Source: Hypericibacter sp049323455 (GTDB lineage: Bacteria; Pseudomonadota; Alphaproteobacteria; Dongiales; Dongiaceae). Taken from it: a stretch of DNA of 64,000 bases. Within the stretch, counting starts at the first letter, position 1, and each line of letters opens with the position of its first letter. Made by a program: the position numbers and the translations under genes. The stretch spans positions 1 through 64,000 of the forward strand of contig JBMONF010000008.1 of assembly GCA_049323455.1 (NCBI GenBank), given 5' to 3'. Below are positions 1 to 8,905 of the stretch, in pieces. The notes beneath the pieces were generated by a model. The model was not told the origin of the DNA. It did no database searches and saw nothing but the letters and a program-made list of their open reading frames with translations.

Positions 1-170
1 CGAGCGTTGCTCGCGCCAACCCTGCGCAACCCTCCCCTCCCGCTGACGCGGACGGGGAGGGAAGACAATACATTCCGATTTCCGCTGACGCGGGCGGAGG
101 GCACTCTCATTTTCTTTTTCCTCTCCCCCACGAAGTGGGGGAGAGGGCAGGGAGAGGGGGTGTCGACGCC
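1..170. repeat. Intergenic palindromic repeat cluster (family C)
   Basis: This noncoding stretch downstream of the first gene holds several short GC-rich inverted repeats of the type 'cgctgacgcgg...' and 'cccccacgaagtggggg'. Very similar modules recur at about 2.3, 5.4, 10.3, 20.8, 50.4 and 55.8 kb, always between genes. No coding pattern is visible. The hairpin at about 125-142 sits beyond the stop codon of the minus-strand aldolase and could act as its terminator, but no U-tract follows. Confidence 0.6.
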
Positions 171-196
171 TGCTCGACGTGACGATGGTCTGGCGC

Positions 197-1108
197 CTAC
201 TCTGCCGCCAGCGCCGGGAGCTTCGGCCGCCTGGCGACGCCTTCGCGGATGACGGCGAGAACGCGCTCGCGCTCCTCGCCCACGAGCGCCAGGCGCGGGG
301 CGCGCACCGTCTCGGTGCCGAGGCCCGTCTCGGCTTGCGCCAGCTTGATGTACTGCACGAGCTTGACCGACACGTCGAGATGCAGCAGCGGCATGAACCA
401 GCGATAGAGCGCGCGCGCCTCCTCGTAGCGGCCCTTCTGTGCCAGCCGGTAGAGCGCCACGCTTTCGTCGGGGAAGGCGTTGACGAGGCCGGCGACCCAG
501 CCGACCGCGCCCAGCATCAGGCTCTCGAGGATCAGGTCGTCCACGCCGCAGAAGAGGATGTAGCGGTCGCCGCAGGCGTTCACGATGTCGGTGATGCGCC
601 GGACGTTGTCGGAGGATTCCTTGATCGCGACCAGGGTCTTCTCGTCGGCGAGCTCGGCGAACATCTCGGGCGTGACGTCGACGCCATAGGCGACCGGGTT
701 GTTGTAGACCATGATCGGCAGGTCGGTGGCGCGCGCCACGGTGCGGTAATGCGCCAGCGTCTCGTGCCGATCCGATTTGTAGATCATACCCGGCAGCAGC
801 ATCAGGCCGTTGGCGCCGAGCTTGGCCACGTCCTCGGCGAACTTGCAGGCCGCCTTCGTCGTGGTCTCGGCGGTGCCGGCCAGCACCGGCACGCGGCCCC
901 GCACGGTCTCGACCGCGAGCTTGACGAGGCCGCGCTTCTCCTCGGGCTCGAGCGTGCTCGCCTCGCCGAGCGAGCCGCACATGATGATGCCATTGGCGCC
1001 CGCCTTGAGCTGGCGCTCGATCGAGGCGGCCGTGGCCGCCATGTCGATCGACTGGTCTGCCTTGAGTTGCGTGGTGATCGCCGGAAATACGCCGCGCCAG
1101 CCGGTCAT
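197..1108 (-). CDS. DapA-family (dihydrodipicolinate synthase-like) aldolase/lyase
   Basis: A 303-residue class I aldolase of the DHDPS/N-acetylneuraminate lyase superfamily (TIM barrel, cytosolic). Visible family residues are the GSLGEAST loop at about 45-52, the tyrosine of YNNP at 135 and the Schiff-base lysine of IKESSDN at 163. Length is normal for the family. The ATG at 1108 was chosen because family homology starts at MTGWRGVFPAITT and a GGGAG motif lies just upstream; the frame stays open further 5' but that extension is Arg/Pro-rich and unlike the family. The substrate cannot be read from sequence. There is no lysine-biosynthesis context, so a sugar-acid or hydroxy-oxo-acid aldolase is as likely as true DapA. 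It is divergent from the EamA transporter gene, which may handle a related metabolite (inference). Confidence 0.85.
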   Translation of the reverse strand: MTGWRGVFPAITTQLKADQSIDMAATAASIERQLKAGANGIIMCGSLGEASTLEPEEKRGLVKLAVETVRGRVPVLAGTAETTTKAACKFAEDVAKLGANGLMLLPGMIYKSDRHETLAHYRTVARATDLPIMVYNNPVAYGVDVTPEMFAELADEKTLVAIKESSDNVRRITDIVNACGDRYILFCGVDDLILESLMLGAVGWVAGLVNAFPDESVALYRLAQKGRYEEARALYRWFMPLLHLDVSVKLVQYIKLAQAETGLGTETVRAPRLALVGEERERVLAVIREGVARRPKLPALAAE

Positions 1109-1326
1109 GGCCTCGATCTCCCGTTTCCTGGTCCCTGGGGGTTTGCGGGGGCGGAGGCTGGCACCGAGGCCCCGCCCCGTCAATGGACTCCTCGGGCAAG
1201 GCCGTCCCCGCAAGCCGCTTCGCGAGATCGGACGGCCGCTTTTCGCCGACGCCAGGTCGCTTCCGCACAGGCCCATGTCGCCTCGGGCGTGGCGTTCCGC
1301 CCGTCCGCCCCCTATAAGGGGCCACC

Positions 1327-2241
1327 ATGACGCTGGCCAGCACCAACGCGCCCGCGGCCAGCCGGAACCGGGCCGCCCTCGCCTTGCTCTTGATCGGGGC
1401 GGTCGCGATCTCCTTCTCCGGTATCTTCGTCAAGATTTCGGAGCTGGGCCCCTCGGCCACCGGCTTTCACCGCCTGTTCCTGGCGCTCCCCCTTCTCTGG
1501 CTATGGCAGAGCCTCGAGGCGCGCGTCGAGCATCGCGCCCCGGCGCGACCGCGCGGGGCCCGAGACTACTGGCTGCTGTTCCTGCCGGGGCTGTTTCTCG
1601 CCGCCGACCTCGCCCTCTGGCACTGGTCGATCCGCCTGACGACGGCGGCGACCGCCACGCTGCTCGGCAACACCGCCCCGATCTTCGTCACGCTCGCGGG
1701 CTGGCTCATTTACGGCCACCGCTTCCGGCCCGGCTTCGTGCTGGGCATGGTCGTGGCCTTCGCCGGCGTGACCGCGCTCATCGGCGGCGTGAGCCTCGAT
1801 CCTGCCCACCTTTTAGGCAATCTCATGGGTGTGGCGACCGGCATGTTCTATGCGGGCTACATCATGACGCTCAAGGATGCGCGCCATCGTTTCTCGACCG
1901 CGCAGGTCATGAGCTGGAGCGCCGTGTCGGGTGCCGGCGCCATGCTGGTCGTGGCGCTCGTCTCGCGCGAGAGCCTGATGCCGGTGACGCTGCCGGGCTT
2001 CGCCACGCTGCTGGGGCTTGCCTGGATCTCGCAGGTGGCCGGCCAGAGCATGATCGCCTGGTCGCTGCGCCATCTGCCGGCGGCCTTCTCCTCGGTGAGC
2101 CTGCTCCTGAACCCGGTGGCTACCGCCCTCTTCGCCTGGGCCCTGATCGGCGAGCGGCTGACGGCCGGGCAGATCGCGGCCGGGCTGGTGGTCCTCGCCG
2201 GCATCGCCATCGCCCGGCTTTACAGCAGCCGCGAGGGCTGA
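1327..2241 (+). CDS. EamA/DMT-family transporter
   Basis: A 304-residue inner-membrane protein with about ten hydrophobic helices arranged as two repeated EamA domains (about 18-150 and 165-300), the classic drug/metabolite transporter layout. The second half carries the typical TALFAWALIGERLTAGQ segment near the C-terminus. The ATG at 1327 is preceded by a purine-rich AAGGGG. The substrate is unknown; relatives export amino acids, nucleosides or other small metabolites. It is divergent from the DapA-family gene with a 218-bp shared upstream region. Confidence 0.85.
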   Translation: MTLASTNAPAASRNRAALALLLIGAVAISFSGIFVKISELGPSATGFHRLFLALPLLWLWQSLEARVEHRAPARPRGARDYWLLFLPGLFLAADLALWHWSIRLTTAATATLLGNTAPIFVTLAGWLIYGHRFRPGFVLGMVVAFAGVTALIGGVSLDPAHLLGNLMGVATGMFYAGYIMTLKDARHRFSTAQVMSWSAVSGAGAMLVVALVSRESLMPVTLPGFATLLGLAWISQVAGQSMIAWSLRHLPAAFSSVSLLLNPVATALFAWALIGERLTAGQIAAGLVVLAGIAIARLYSSREG

Positions 2242-2307
2242 TTGGCTATCCGCGCCGATCCATCAAACCCTCAGGTTCCGATTCCGTCGTGTTTCTGCCA
2301 ACCGCTT

Positions 2308-2441
2308 GCATGACCCTCCCCCTCACCCTCGGTCGCCCGGGCTCGCGCCCGCGCTCCCTCTTCCCTCCCCCCCTCCCACAACGCATGGGAGGGGGAGAGG
2401 GTGGAAGGGGCGAAGCCCCGACCGGGTGAGGGGGAGGGCCA
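2308..2441. repeat. Intergenic palindromic repeat cluster (family C)
   Basis: GC-rich inverted repeats of the 'ccctcccc...gggagggg' kind lie between the transporter and the glycerate kinase gene. The outer arms (ccctccccctcaccc near 2311 and gggtgagggggaggg near 2424) are complementary, so the whole element can fold into one long hairpin. It resembles the modules at 5358-5452 and 50366-50520. Confidence 0.6.
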
Positions 2442-2472
2442 TGACGACAGCCCGACGCTCGAACGCCCCGGC

Positions 2473-3747
2473 ATGATCCCTTCACCCCGCGATCTTCTGC
2501 TCTCATTGTTCCGCGCAGCGCTTGCCGTGGTCGATCCGATGCAGGCCGTGCCCAAGCATCTGCCGACCCCGCCCAAGGGACGCACGATCGTGGTCGGCGC
2601 CGGCAAGGCCTCGGCGGCGATGGCCGCGGCCGTCGAGCAGCACTGGCCGGGCCCGCTCGAAGGGCTGGTCGTCACCCGCTACGGCCATGGCGTGTCCTGC
2701 AAGCGCATCGAGGTCGTCGAGGCCTCGCACCCGGTGCCGGACGAGCGCGGCCGCGACGCGGCCCGGCGCATCCTCGAGAAGGTCCAGGGCCTCTCGCCCG
2801 ACGATCTCGTGCTATGCCTGATCTCGGGCGGCGGCTCGGCGCTGCTGTCGCTGCCCGCAGCCGATCTGGCCCTCGCCGACAAGCAGGCCATGAACAAGGC
2901 GCTTTTGAAGAGCGGCGCCACCATCGCCGAGATGAACTGTGTCAGAAAGCATATGTCGGCGATCAAGGGCGGAAGGCTGGCGGCAGCCGCCGCACCGGCG
3001 CGGGTCGAGACCCTGCTCATCTCCGACGTGCCCGGCGACGATCCGGCGGTGATCGCCTCGGGCCCGACCGTGCCCGATCCGACCCGCTTCGCCGACGCGC
3101 TGGCCGTCCTGGAGAAGTACGGCATCCAGGAACCCGCTTCCGTGATCGCGCGCTTCCGCAAGGAGTCCGACGAGACGCCCAAGCCCGGCGATCCACGGCT
3201 TGCCCGCGCCCGCGCGGTGATGATCGCCAAGCCCCAGGACGCGCTCGAGGCTGCCGCCGCCGCGGCGAGGGCCGCCGGCGTCACGCCGCTCATCCTCGGC
3301 GATTCGATCGAGGGCGAGGCGCGCGACGTGGCGCTCGTCCATGCCGGCATCGCGCGCCAGGTTGCGCGCTACGGCCAGCCGGGCGAGCCGCCTTTGGTGC
3401 TGCTCTCGGGCGGCGAGACCACCGTGACGGTGCGAGGGAAAGGACGCGGCGGACGCAACGCCGAGTTCCTGCTGGCGCTCGCCGTGGCGCTCGACGGCCA
3501 TCCCGGCATCCACGCCATCGCCTGCGACACCGACGGGATCGACGGCACCGAGGACAATGCCGGCGCGCTGGTGGCGCCGGACAGCTTGGCACGCGCCTGG
3601 AAGCTCGGCGTCAATGCCAAGGCGCGGCTCGCCGACAACGACGGCTACGGCTTCTTCGAGATACTGGGCGATCTGGTCAAGACCGGCCCCACTTTGACGA
3701 ACGTGAACGACTTCCGCGCCATCCTGATCGAGAAGCGGATCGGGTGA
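2473..3747 (+). CDS. gckA: Glycerate 2-kinase (MOFRL family)
   Basis: A 424-residue cytosolic kinase that phosphorylates D-glycerate to 2-phosphoglycerate (GckA/TtuD family, also annotated as hydroxypyruvate reductase TtuD). An N-terminal GckA domain carries SGGGSALL at 119-126. The C-terminal MOFRL domain carries SGGETTVTVRG at 312-322, GGRNAEF at 326-332 and DTDGIDGTEDNAGA at 352-365. The ATG at 2473 fits the family N-terminus (LLLSLFRAALAVVDP); a longer in-frame start lies inside the upstream repeat and is rejected. Pyruvate kinase follows directly, the arrangement known from glycerate and tartrate utilisation loci. The glycolate oxidase operon 10 kb away would supply glyoxylate-derived glycerate (inference). 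Confidence 0.92.
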   Translation: MIPSPRDLLLSLFRAALAVVDPMQAVPKHLPTPPKGRTIVVGAGKASAAMAAAVEQHWPGPLEGLVVTRYGHGVSCKRIEVVEASHPVPDERGRDAARRILEKVQGLSPDDLVLCLISGGGSALLSLPAADLALADKQAMNKALLKSGATIAEMNCVRKHMSAIKGGRLAAAAAPARVETLLISDVPGDDPAVIASGPTVPDPTRFADALAVLEKYGIQEPASVIARFRKESDETPKPGDPRLARARAVMIAKPQDALEAAAAAARAAGVTPLILGDSIEGEARDVALVHAGIARQVARYGQPGEPPLVLLSGGETTVTVRGKGRGGRNAEFLLALAVALDGHPGIHAIACDTDGIDGTEDNAGALVAPDSLARAWKLGVNAKARLADNDGYGFFEILGDLVKTGPTLTNVNDFRAILIEKRIG

Positions 3748-3810
3748 ATGCCTTGTATGGTCATAGACCGAGGCTAGATTAGTTTCGATGTGGGCCAAGC
3801 TATCTCCATC

Positions 3811-3878
3811 GTCACCCCGGGGCCTGGCCCGGGGGTCCATGGCATGGATTGCCGGGTCAAGCCCGGCAATGACGAATG
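3811..3878. repeat. Dispersed intergenic repeat, family A, copy 1
   Basis: The element reads gtcaccccggggcctggccc and continues through ccatggcatggattgccggg to a complementary half ending in gcccggcaatgacgaa. A near-identical copy in the same orientation lies at 8795-8862. Both copies hold two adjacent hairpins built on ccggg/cccgg arms. It ends just upstream of the pyruvate kinase gene and could affect its leader. Confidence 0.75.
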
Positions 3879-3923
3879 GAGGAGCGCACCCGTCTGAGCG
3901 AAATCCACTCTGAAGTAGCGGTC

Positions 3924-5342
3924 ATGAGACGCGAGCGCCTGGCCAAGATCGTCGCGACCCTGGGACCTGCGAGCTCCACGCCGGCGCAGATCAAGGCCCT
4001 GTTCCATGCCGGCGCCGACGTCTTCCGCCTCAATTTCAGCCATGGCAGCCACGAGGAGCATCGCCTGCGCCATGTGGCGATCCGCGAGGTCGAGGAGGAC
4101 ACCGGCCGGCCCATCAGCATCCTGGTCGATCTGCAGGGCCCCAAGATCCGCATCGGTCAGTTCGCCGGCGGCGAGGCGCAGATCGAGCGGGGCCGCCCCT
4201 TTCGTCTCGATCTCGACGAGCGGCCCGGCGACTCCACCCGCGTCCAGCTGCCCCATCCCGAGGTGCTGACGGCACTCGTGCCGGGCGCCGACCTCTTGAT
4301 CGACGACGGGCGGCTCAGGCTCAAGGTGGAGCGCGTCGGAGCCGGCTATGCCGATACCGTGGTGGAGCTCGGCGGACGCATCAAGGACCGCAAGGGCGTG
4401 AACCTCCCGGGCGTTCTGCTGCCGGTCTCGCCGCTGACGGAGAAGGACCGCCGCGACCTGGCCTTCGCGCTCGATCTCGGCGTCGATTGGATCGCGCTCT
4501 CCTTCGTGCAGCGGCCGGAGGACGTGGCCGAGGCGCGCCGGCTCGTGGGCGGTCGCGCCGCGATCCTGGTCAAGATCGAGAAGCCGCAGGCGATCGAGCG
4601 GCTCGAGGAGCTGATCGACCTCGCCGACGCGGTGATGGTCGCGCGCGGCGATCTCGGCGTCGAGATGTCGCCCGAGGAGGTGCCCTCGATCCAGAAACAG
4701 ATCGTGGCCGCCGCACGCCTCAAGGGCAAACCGGTGGTGGTGGCGACCCAGATGCTGGAATCGATGGTGAGCGCGCCCGCACCCACGCGCGCCGAGGCCT
4801 CAGACTGCGCCACCGCGGTCTATGACGGCGCCGACGCGCTGATGCTCTCGGCCGAATCCGCGTCGGGCAACTATCCGGTCGAGGCGGTGACCATGATGAA
4901 CCGCATCATCGAGCGGGTCGAGCGCGACCCGCTCTATCGGCGCATCCTCGACGCGCAGCGCCCGGAGCCGGAGGCGACCGCCGCCGATGCCATCACCTTC
5001 GCCGCACAGCAGGTGGCGCACACCCTCTCGGCCGCGGCGATCGTGACCTACACGACCTCGGGCTCGACCACGCTGAGGGCCGCGCGCGAGCGCCCCGAGG
5101 TGCCGATCCTCTGCCTCACCTCCAAGCGCGAGACCGCGCGCCGGCTGGCGCTGGTCTGGGGCACGCACTGCATCGAGACCTCCGACGTCAGCAGCTTCTC
5201 GGAGATGGTGGACAAGGCCTGCCGCATCGCGCTCGCCGAAGGCATCGCCAAGGCCGGCCAGCGGCTGGTGGTGACGGCGGGCGTGCCCTTCGGCACGCCG
5301 GGCGCCACCAACGTGCTCCGCATCGCCTGGGTCGGGGGCTGA
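3924..5342 (+). CDS. pyk: Pyruvate kinase
   Basis: A 472-residue glycolytic enzyme converting PEP and ADP to pyruvate and ATP. Family signatures include RLNFSHG at 35-41, VDLQGPKIRIG at 68-78, the active-site motif VKIEKPQAIERLEEL at 216-230 with the catalytic lysine, MVARGDLGVE at 238-247 and the MLES/DCATAVYDGADALMLSAESA block at about 278-313. Length matches bacterial enzymes. The start at 3924 aligns with the family N-terminus (MRRERLAKIVATLGP). An in-frame ATG at 3876 lies at the edge of repeat A and would add 16 unrelated residues. Its Shine-Dalgarno is weak. It follows gckA by 176 bp, separated by repeat A. Confidence 0.95.
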   Translation: MRRERLAKIVATLGPASSTPAQIKALFHAGADVFRLNFSHGSHEEHRLRHVAIREVEEDTGRPISILVDLQGPKIRIGQFAGGEAQIERGRPFRLDLDERPGDSTRVQLPHPEVLTALVPGADLLIDDGRLRLKVERVGAGYADTVVELGGRIKDRKGVNLPGVLLPVSPLTEKDRRDLAFALDLGVDWIALSFVQRPEDVAEARRLVGGRAAILVKIEKPQAIERLEELIDLADAVMVARGDLGVEMSPEEVPSIQKQIVAAARLKGKPVVVATQMLESMVSAPAPTRAEASDCATAVYDGADALMLSAESASGNYPVEAVTMMNRIIERVERDPLYRRILDAQRPEPEATAADAITFAAQQVAHTLSAAAIVTYTTSGSTTLRAARERPEVPILCLTSKRETARRLALVWGTHCIETSDVSSFSEMVDKACRIALAEGIAKAGQRLVVTAGVPFGTPGATNVLRIAWVGG

Positions 5343-5357
5343 TCCTGATTCGCACGT

Positions 5358-5452
5358 GCCCCCTCCCCCTCACCCGCGTCGGGCCTTCGGCCCTCCTTTT
5401 CCTCTCTCCCTCCCGAGTTCGGGAGGGGGAGAGGTGTAGGTGAGGGGGTGGG
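5358..5452. repeat. Intergenic palindromic repeat cluster (family C)
   Basis: After the pyk stop a 95-bp element begins ccccctccccctcacc and ends ggtgagggggtggg, so its ends are complementary. Internal hairpins are cgggccttcggccc and cccgagttcggg. It lies between convergent pyk and the RarD-like gene and may stabilise or end both transcripts; no U-tract is visible. Confidence 0.6.
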
Positions 5453-5494
5453 CCGCCGCGCGACAAGATGCCGACAGCGAAGCCTGCCAGGGAA

Positions 5495-5550
5495 TCCAAG
5501 GCAACCGCCCGTCGCTCGCCCCTGGGTCCCCGCTTTCGCGGGGACGACGA
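5495..5550. repeat. Dispersed intergenic repeat, family B, partial copy
   Basis: This is the right half of the repeat seen in full at 6588-6666 and 16703-16779: gtcgctcgcccctgggtccc followed by the hairpin cccgctttcgcgggg and gacgacg. The left arm is missing or degraded. It ends 7 bp before the stop codon of the RarD-like gene. Confidence 0.65.
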
Positions 5551-5556
5551 TTGATG

Positions 5557-6465
5557 CTACGCAGCCACGCGTGCGCGTTGCCCGCGCAGGCTGTCGACGC
5601 TGTAGATCGCGATCGCGACCCACACGCAGCCGAACGTCACCAGATGCACCTGCGTGAAAGGCTCGCCATAGACGGCGACCGCCAGCAGGAGCTGCAGGCT
5701 CGGCGAGAGATATTGGCAGAAGCCGAGCGCGGCGAGCCGCAGGCGTCGGGCGCCGGCCGCGAACAGCAGCAGCGGCACCGCCGTGACCGGACCCGCCAGC
5801 ATCAGCAGCAGATCGAGCCGGGTCGAGACCGCGCCGAAGCTGCCGCGCCCGCTCAAGCCCAGATAGATCAGCAGCGCCAGCGCGAAGGGCGCCAGCAGCA
5901 GCGTCTCGACCATGAGCCCGTCGAGGCTCTCGGCGGCGACGATCTTGCGCAGCAACCCATAGACGCCGAAGGTGAGCGCCAGGCTCAGGGCCAGCCAAGG
6001 GAACGCGCCATAGGCGAGCGCGAGGTTGAGCACGCCCGCGCTCGCGAGCCCTACCGCCGCCCACTGCCAGGGCCGCAGGCGCTCGCGCAGCACGATCGTG
6101 CCGAGCAGCATGTTGACCAGCGGGTTGATGTAATAGCCGAGGCCCGACTGGAGGATCTGCGCGCTCGCCACCGCCCAGATATAGAGCGACCAGTTGGTGG
6201 CGAGGATGAGCGCCGTCAGCATCAGGATCGAGCGCGCGCGGGAATTGCGCAGCACGTCGAGCACGCGCGGCCAGCGCCGGGAGAAAGCCACCAGCAGGGC
6301 CAGGAACGGCACCGACCAGACCACGCGGTGGCCCAGCACCTCGATCACGGGCACCGCCGCCACCGTCTTGAAATAAATCGGGTTGAGGCCCCAGAGGGCG
6401 AAGGCTCCTAGCGCATAGAGCGCGCCCGTGAGGGTCTGGCGCTCGGGGCTGCCGTCGAACTGCAC
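5557..6465 (-). CDS. rarD: RarD-like EamA-family permease
   Basis: A 302-residue inner-membrane protein with about ten hydrophobic segments. It matches the RarD branch of the EamA/DMT superfamily (named after E. coli 'chloramphenicol-sensitive' RarD): GALYALGAFALWGLNPIYFK at the N-terminus, HRVVWSVPFL at about 47-56 and the GYYINPLVNMLLG segment near 111-123. The start codon is GTG at 6465 with AGGA upstream. The transported substrate is not established for the family. It shares a 265-bp upstream region, containing a full family B repeat, with the divergent molybdopterin oxidoreductase. Confidence 0.85.
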   Translation of the reverse strand: MQFDGSPERQTLTGALYALGAFALWGLNPIYFKTVAAVPVIEVLGHRVVWSVPFLALLVAFSRRWPRVLDVLRNSRARSILMLTALILATNWSLYIWAVASAQILQSGLGYYINPLVNMLLGTIVLRERLRPWQWAAVGLASAGVLNLALAYGAFPWLALSLALTFGVYGLLRKIVAAESLDGLMVETLLLAPFALALLIYLGLSGRGSFGAVSTRLDLLLMLAGPVTAVPLLLFAAGARRLRLAALGFCQYLSPSLQLLLAVAVYGEPFTQVHLVTFGCVWVAIAIYSVDSLRGQRARVAA

Positions 6466-6587
6466 CGATCAGGTCCTGAAAGCGATTCTTGTCATCGCGA
6501 CAATGCGGGGTGCGGCCTTGCCATGCCAAACGCCTGGCTGGCCGCGGCGCGATCCTAAAGCACTTCTCGTTGGACTTGAACGTTCCA

Positions 6588-6666
6588 TCGTCGCCCCTGC
6601 GAAAGCAGGGGCCCAGGGCAACTGCTCGTCGCTTGCTCCTGGGTTCCCGCTTCTGCGGGAACGACG
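6588..6666. repeat. Dispersed intergenic repeat, family B, full copy 1
   Basis: Two hairpins flank a central segment. The left one is gcccctgcgaaagcaggggc, then cccagggcaactgctcgtcg, then the right hairpin cccgcttctgcggga followed by acgacgg. The same architecture and order of words recurs at 16703-16779 and, truncated, at 5495-5550. It lies in the promoter region between the rarD-like and molybdopterin oxidoreductase genes. Confidence 0.75.
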
Positions 6667-6730
6667 GAAAGGTGCAATTCAAACTAGACGGGATTCACTT
6701 TAGACTTCCTGAAAGCAAGGAGTCCGCAAC

Positions 6731-8758
6731 ATGCCCAGCCAGAAGACCGTCATCCGCACCACCTGCCCGCGCGACTGCTACGACAGTTGCGGCATCGCGG
6801 TGGTGAAGCGCGACGACAGCGTGAAGGTGCTGGGCGATCCCGACCATCGCGTCAGCCGCGGCGCGCTCTGCGGCAAATGCGCGATCGCCTATAACGGCGC
6901 CTGGCGCGATCCGGCCGAGCGCCTGCTCACACCATTGAAGCGCGTCGGTCCCAAGGGCGAAGGCCGCTTCGAGGTGATCTCCTGGGACGAGGCGATCGGC
7001 ACCGTGGCCGAGCGGCTCAAAGGCATCGTCGCGGCGCACGGGCCCGAGCCGATCTTCCATTGCCACTACACCGGCACCTGCTCGCTCTTGGCCGGCGCCT
7101 TCCCGATGCGCTTCTTCAATCGGCTCGGCGCCAGCGAAGTGGAGCCCGATTCGATCTGCAACCTCTCGGCCCATGTGGCGCTGGGCTATATGTACGGAAC
7201 CTCGACTCTCGGCTTCGATCCGCGCACGTCCAAGGACGCCGCCTGCATCCTGGTCTGGGGCGCCAACCCGTCGGCTTCGGCCCCGCACGCGCACAAGCAC
7301 TGGCTCAAGGAGGCGCCCGGCAAGGTCGTCGTCGTCGATCCCGTGCGCCACGCGACGGCGGCGCAAGCCGATCTCCATCTCCAGCCCTTCCCCGGCAGCG
7401 ACGCGGCGCTGGCCTTCGCCCTGCTGCATGTGATCCGGCGCGAGGGCCTGCTCGATCGCGGCTATCTGGCGCGCCACACGATCGGCTGGGAGCAGATCGA
7501 GACGACGCTCGAGGCCTGCACGCCCGCATGGGGCGAGGCCGAGACCGGCGTGCCGGCGAGCCTCATCGAGGAAGCGGCGCGCCTCTACGGCCGCGGGCCC
7601 TCGCTGCTCTGGCTCGGCCAGGGGCTCTGCCGCCAGCCGCAGGGCGGCAACGTCGTCCGCGCCGCAGCGCTGCTGCCGCCCGCGACCGGCAATCTCGGCA
7701 AGCCCGGCGCCGGGTTCCTGTTCCTCAATGGCGCCGCGCGCAAGGGCGTCGACGGCGACGACATCGAGGGCGCGCATTTGCGGGAAAATCCCCGCCGCGC
7801 CATCAGCCACATGGATCTCTGCGCCACACTGGAAGATTCCGCCAAGGCCCGCGCGCTCTTCTGCTGGAACATCAACATCGCGGCCTCGAACCCCGATCAG
7901 GCCCGCCTGCACCGGGCGCTCGCGCGCGGGGATCTGTTCACGGTCGTGATCGACCTCTTCCGCACCGACAGCGCCGACTTCGCCGACATCGTGCTCCCGG
8001 CCGCGAGCTTCCTCGAGTTCGACGACATCGTATCGTCCTATTTCAACCTGACGCTTTCCGCGCAGGCCAAGGCGATGGAGCCCTTGGGCGAGGCGCTGCC
8101 CAACCAGGAGATCTTCCGGCGCCTGGCCCGCGCCATGGGCTTTGAGGAACCCGAGCTTGTCGAGCCCGACCGGCCGATCCTCGACCGCATCGCGCGCGCC
8201 TGCGGGCTTCAAGGCGGCTATGACGAGCTCAAGGCCAAGGCCACGGTCGATCTCTGGCCCGAGCCGGTGCTGCAATTCGCCGACGGCAGGTTCCCCACGC
8301 CGTCGGGCAAGATCGAGATCGCGAGCGCGGCAGCGGCCGCCGACGGCCATCCGGCGACGCCCCAGCCCACGGCCGACCCACGGCCGGCACCGGGGCGCTT
8401 CCGCCTGCTCTCGCCGGCCTCGCCCTGGCTCTTGAACTCGAGCTACGGCAACGATCCCGGCATCCGGGCCAAGCTCGGGCCCGAGCGGATCGCGATCCAT
8501 CCCGAGGATGCGGCCCTGCTCGGCATCGCGACGGGCGACCGGGTGCGGCTCGAGAACGGGACCGGCCGCCTCGAGGCGGAGGCGGAGGTGGCGGCCTTCA
8601 CGCCGCGCGGCGTGCTGCTCGGCTCGAAGAGCCGCTGGCCCAAGGCGCAGAAGGACCGCGCCAACATCAACGCGCTCAATCCCGGCCGCAAGAGCGACAT
8701 GGGCGAGAGCTCGGCCGTGCACGGCGTCGAGGTGGCGCTAAGGCCCATCGACGCTTAG
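6731..8758 (+). CDS. Molybdopterin-dependent oxidoreductase, catalytic subunit
   Basis: A 675-residue member of the DMSO reductase/formate dehydrogenase superfamily. The N-terminal [4Fe-4S] motif is C12-x3-C16-x3-C20-x26-C47. It is followed by the molybdopterin domain (about 55-530) and a C-terminal MGD-binding domain (about 555-670) with SSYGNDPG and IHPEDAALLGI. No selenocysteine is needed and no twin-arginine signal is seen, so it is probably cytoplasmic. ICNLSAHVALGYMYG at about 143-157 lies where the metal ligand usually sits. A Shine-Dalgarno AAGGAG precedes the ATG. No electron-transfer subunit or chaperone gene is adjacent. The substrate is unknown; related stand-alone proteins are annotated only as anaerobic dehydrogenases. 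Confidence 0.85.
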   Translation: MPSQKTVIRTTCPRDCYDSCGIAVVKRDDSVKVLGDPDHRVSRGALCGKCAIAYNGAWRDPAERLLTPLKRVGPKGEGRFEVISWDEAIGTVAERLKGIVAAHGPEPIFHCHYTGTCSLLAGAFPMRFFNRLGASEVEPDSICNLSAHVALGYMYGTSTLGFDPRTSKDAACILVWGANPSASAPHAHKHWLKEAPGKVVVVDPVRHATAAQADLHLQPFPGSDAALAFALLHVIRREGLLDRGYLARHTIGWEQIETTLEACTPAWGEAETGVPASLIEEAARLYGRGPSLLWLGQGLCRQPQGGNVVRAAALLPPATGNLGKPGAGFLFLNGAARKGVDGDDIEGAHLRENPRRAISHMDLCATLEDSAKARALFCWNINIAASNPDQARLHRALARGDLFTVVIDLFRTDSADFADIVLPAASFLEFDDIVSSYFNLTLSAQAKAMEPLGEALPNQEIFRRLARAMGFEEPELVEPDRPILDRIARACGLQGGYDELKAKATVDLWPEPVLQFADGRFPTPSGKIEIASAAAAADGHPATPQPTADPRPAPGRFRLLSPASPWLLNSSYGNDPGIRAKLGPERIAIHPEDAALLGIATGDRVRLENGTGRLEAEAEVAAFTPRGVLLGSKSRWPKAQKDRANINALNPGRKSDMGESSAVHGVEVALRPIDA

Positions 8759-8794
8759 AGCCATTTTGGTTCAGGTGGAACCGCTTCTCTTTTC

Positions 8795-8862
8795 GTCACC
8801 CCCGGGCTTGACCCGGGGTCCATGGCATGGATTGCCGGGGCGAGCCCGGCAATGGCGAACGA
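8795..8862. repeat. Dispersed intergenic repeat, family A, copy 2
   Basis: Nearly identical, in the same direction, to 3811-3878: gtcacccccgggcttgaccc, then ggggtccatggcatggattg and a complementary ccggggcgagcccggcaatg half. It sits between convergent genes. Confidence 0.75.
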
Positions 8863-8905
8863 AGAAACGTCCCGCCATGTCGAACTCGATCCAAACGGGC
8901 TCTCC

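Noticed and set aside
197..1330. Long plus-strand open frame opposite the DapA-family gene
   Set aside because: An antisense artefact of high GC third positions; composition is Arg/His/Asp-rich without any family pattern, whereas the minus strand encodes a clear aldolase.
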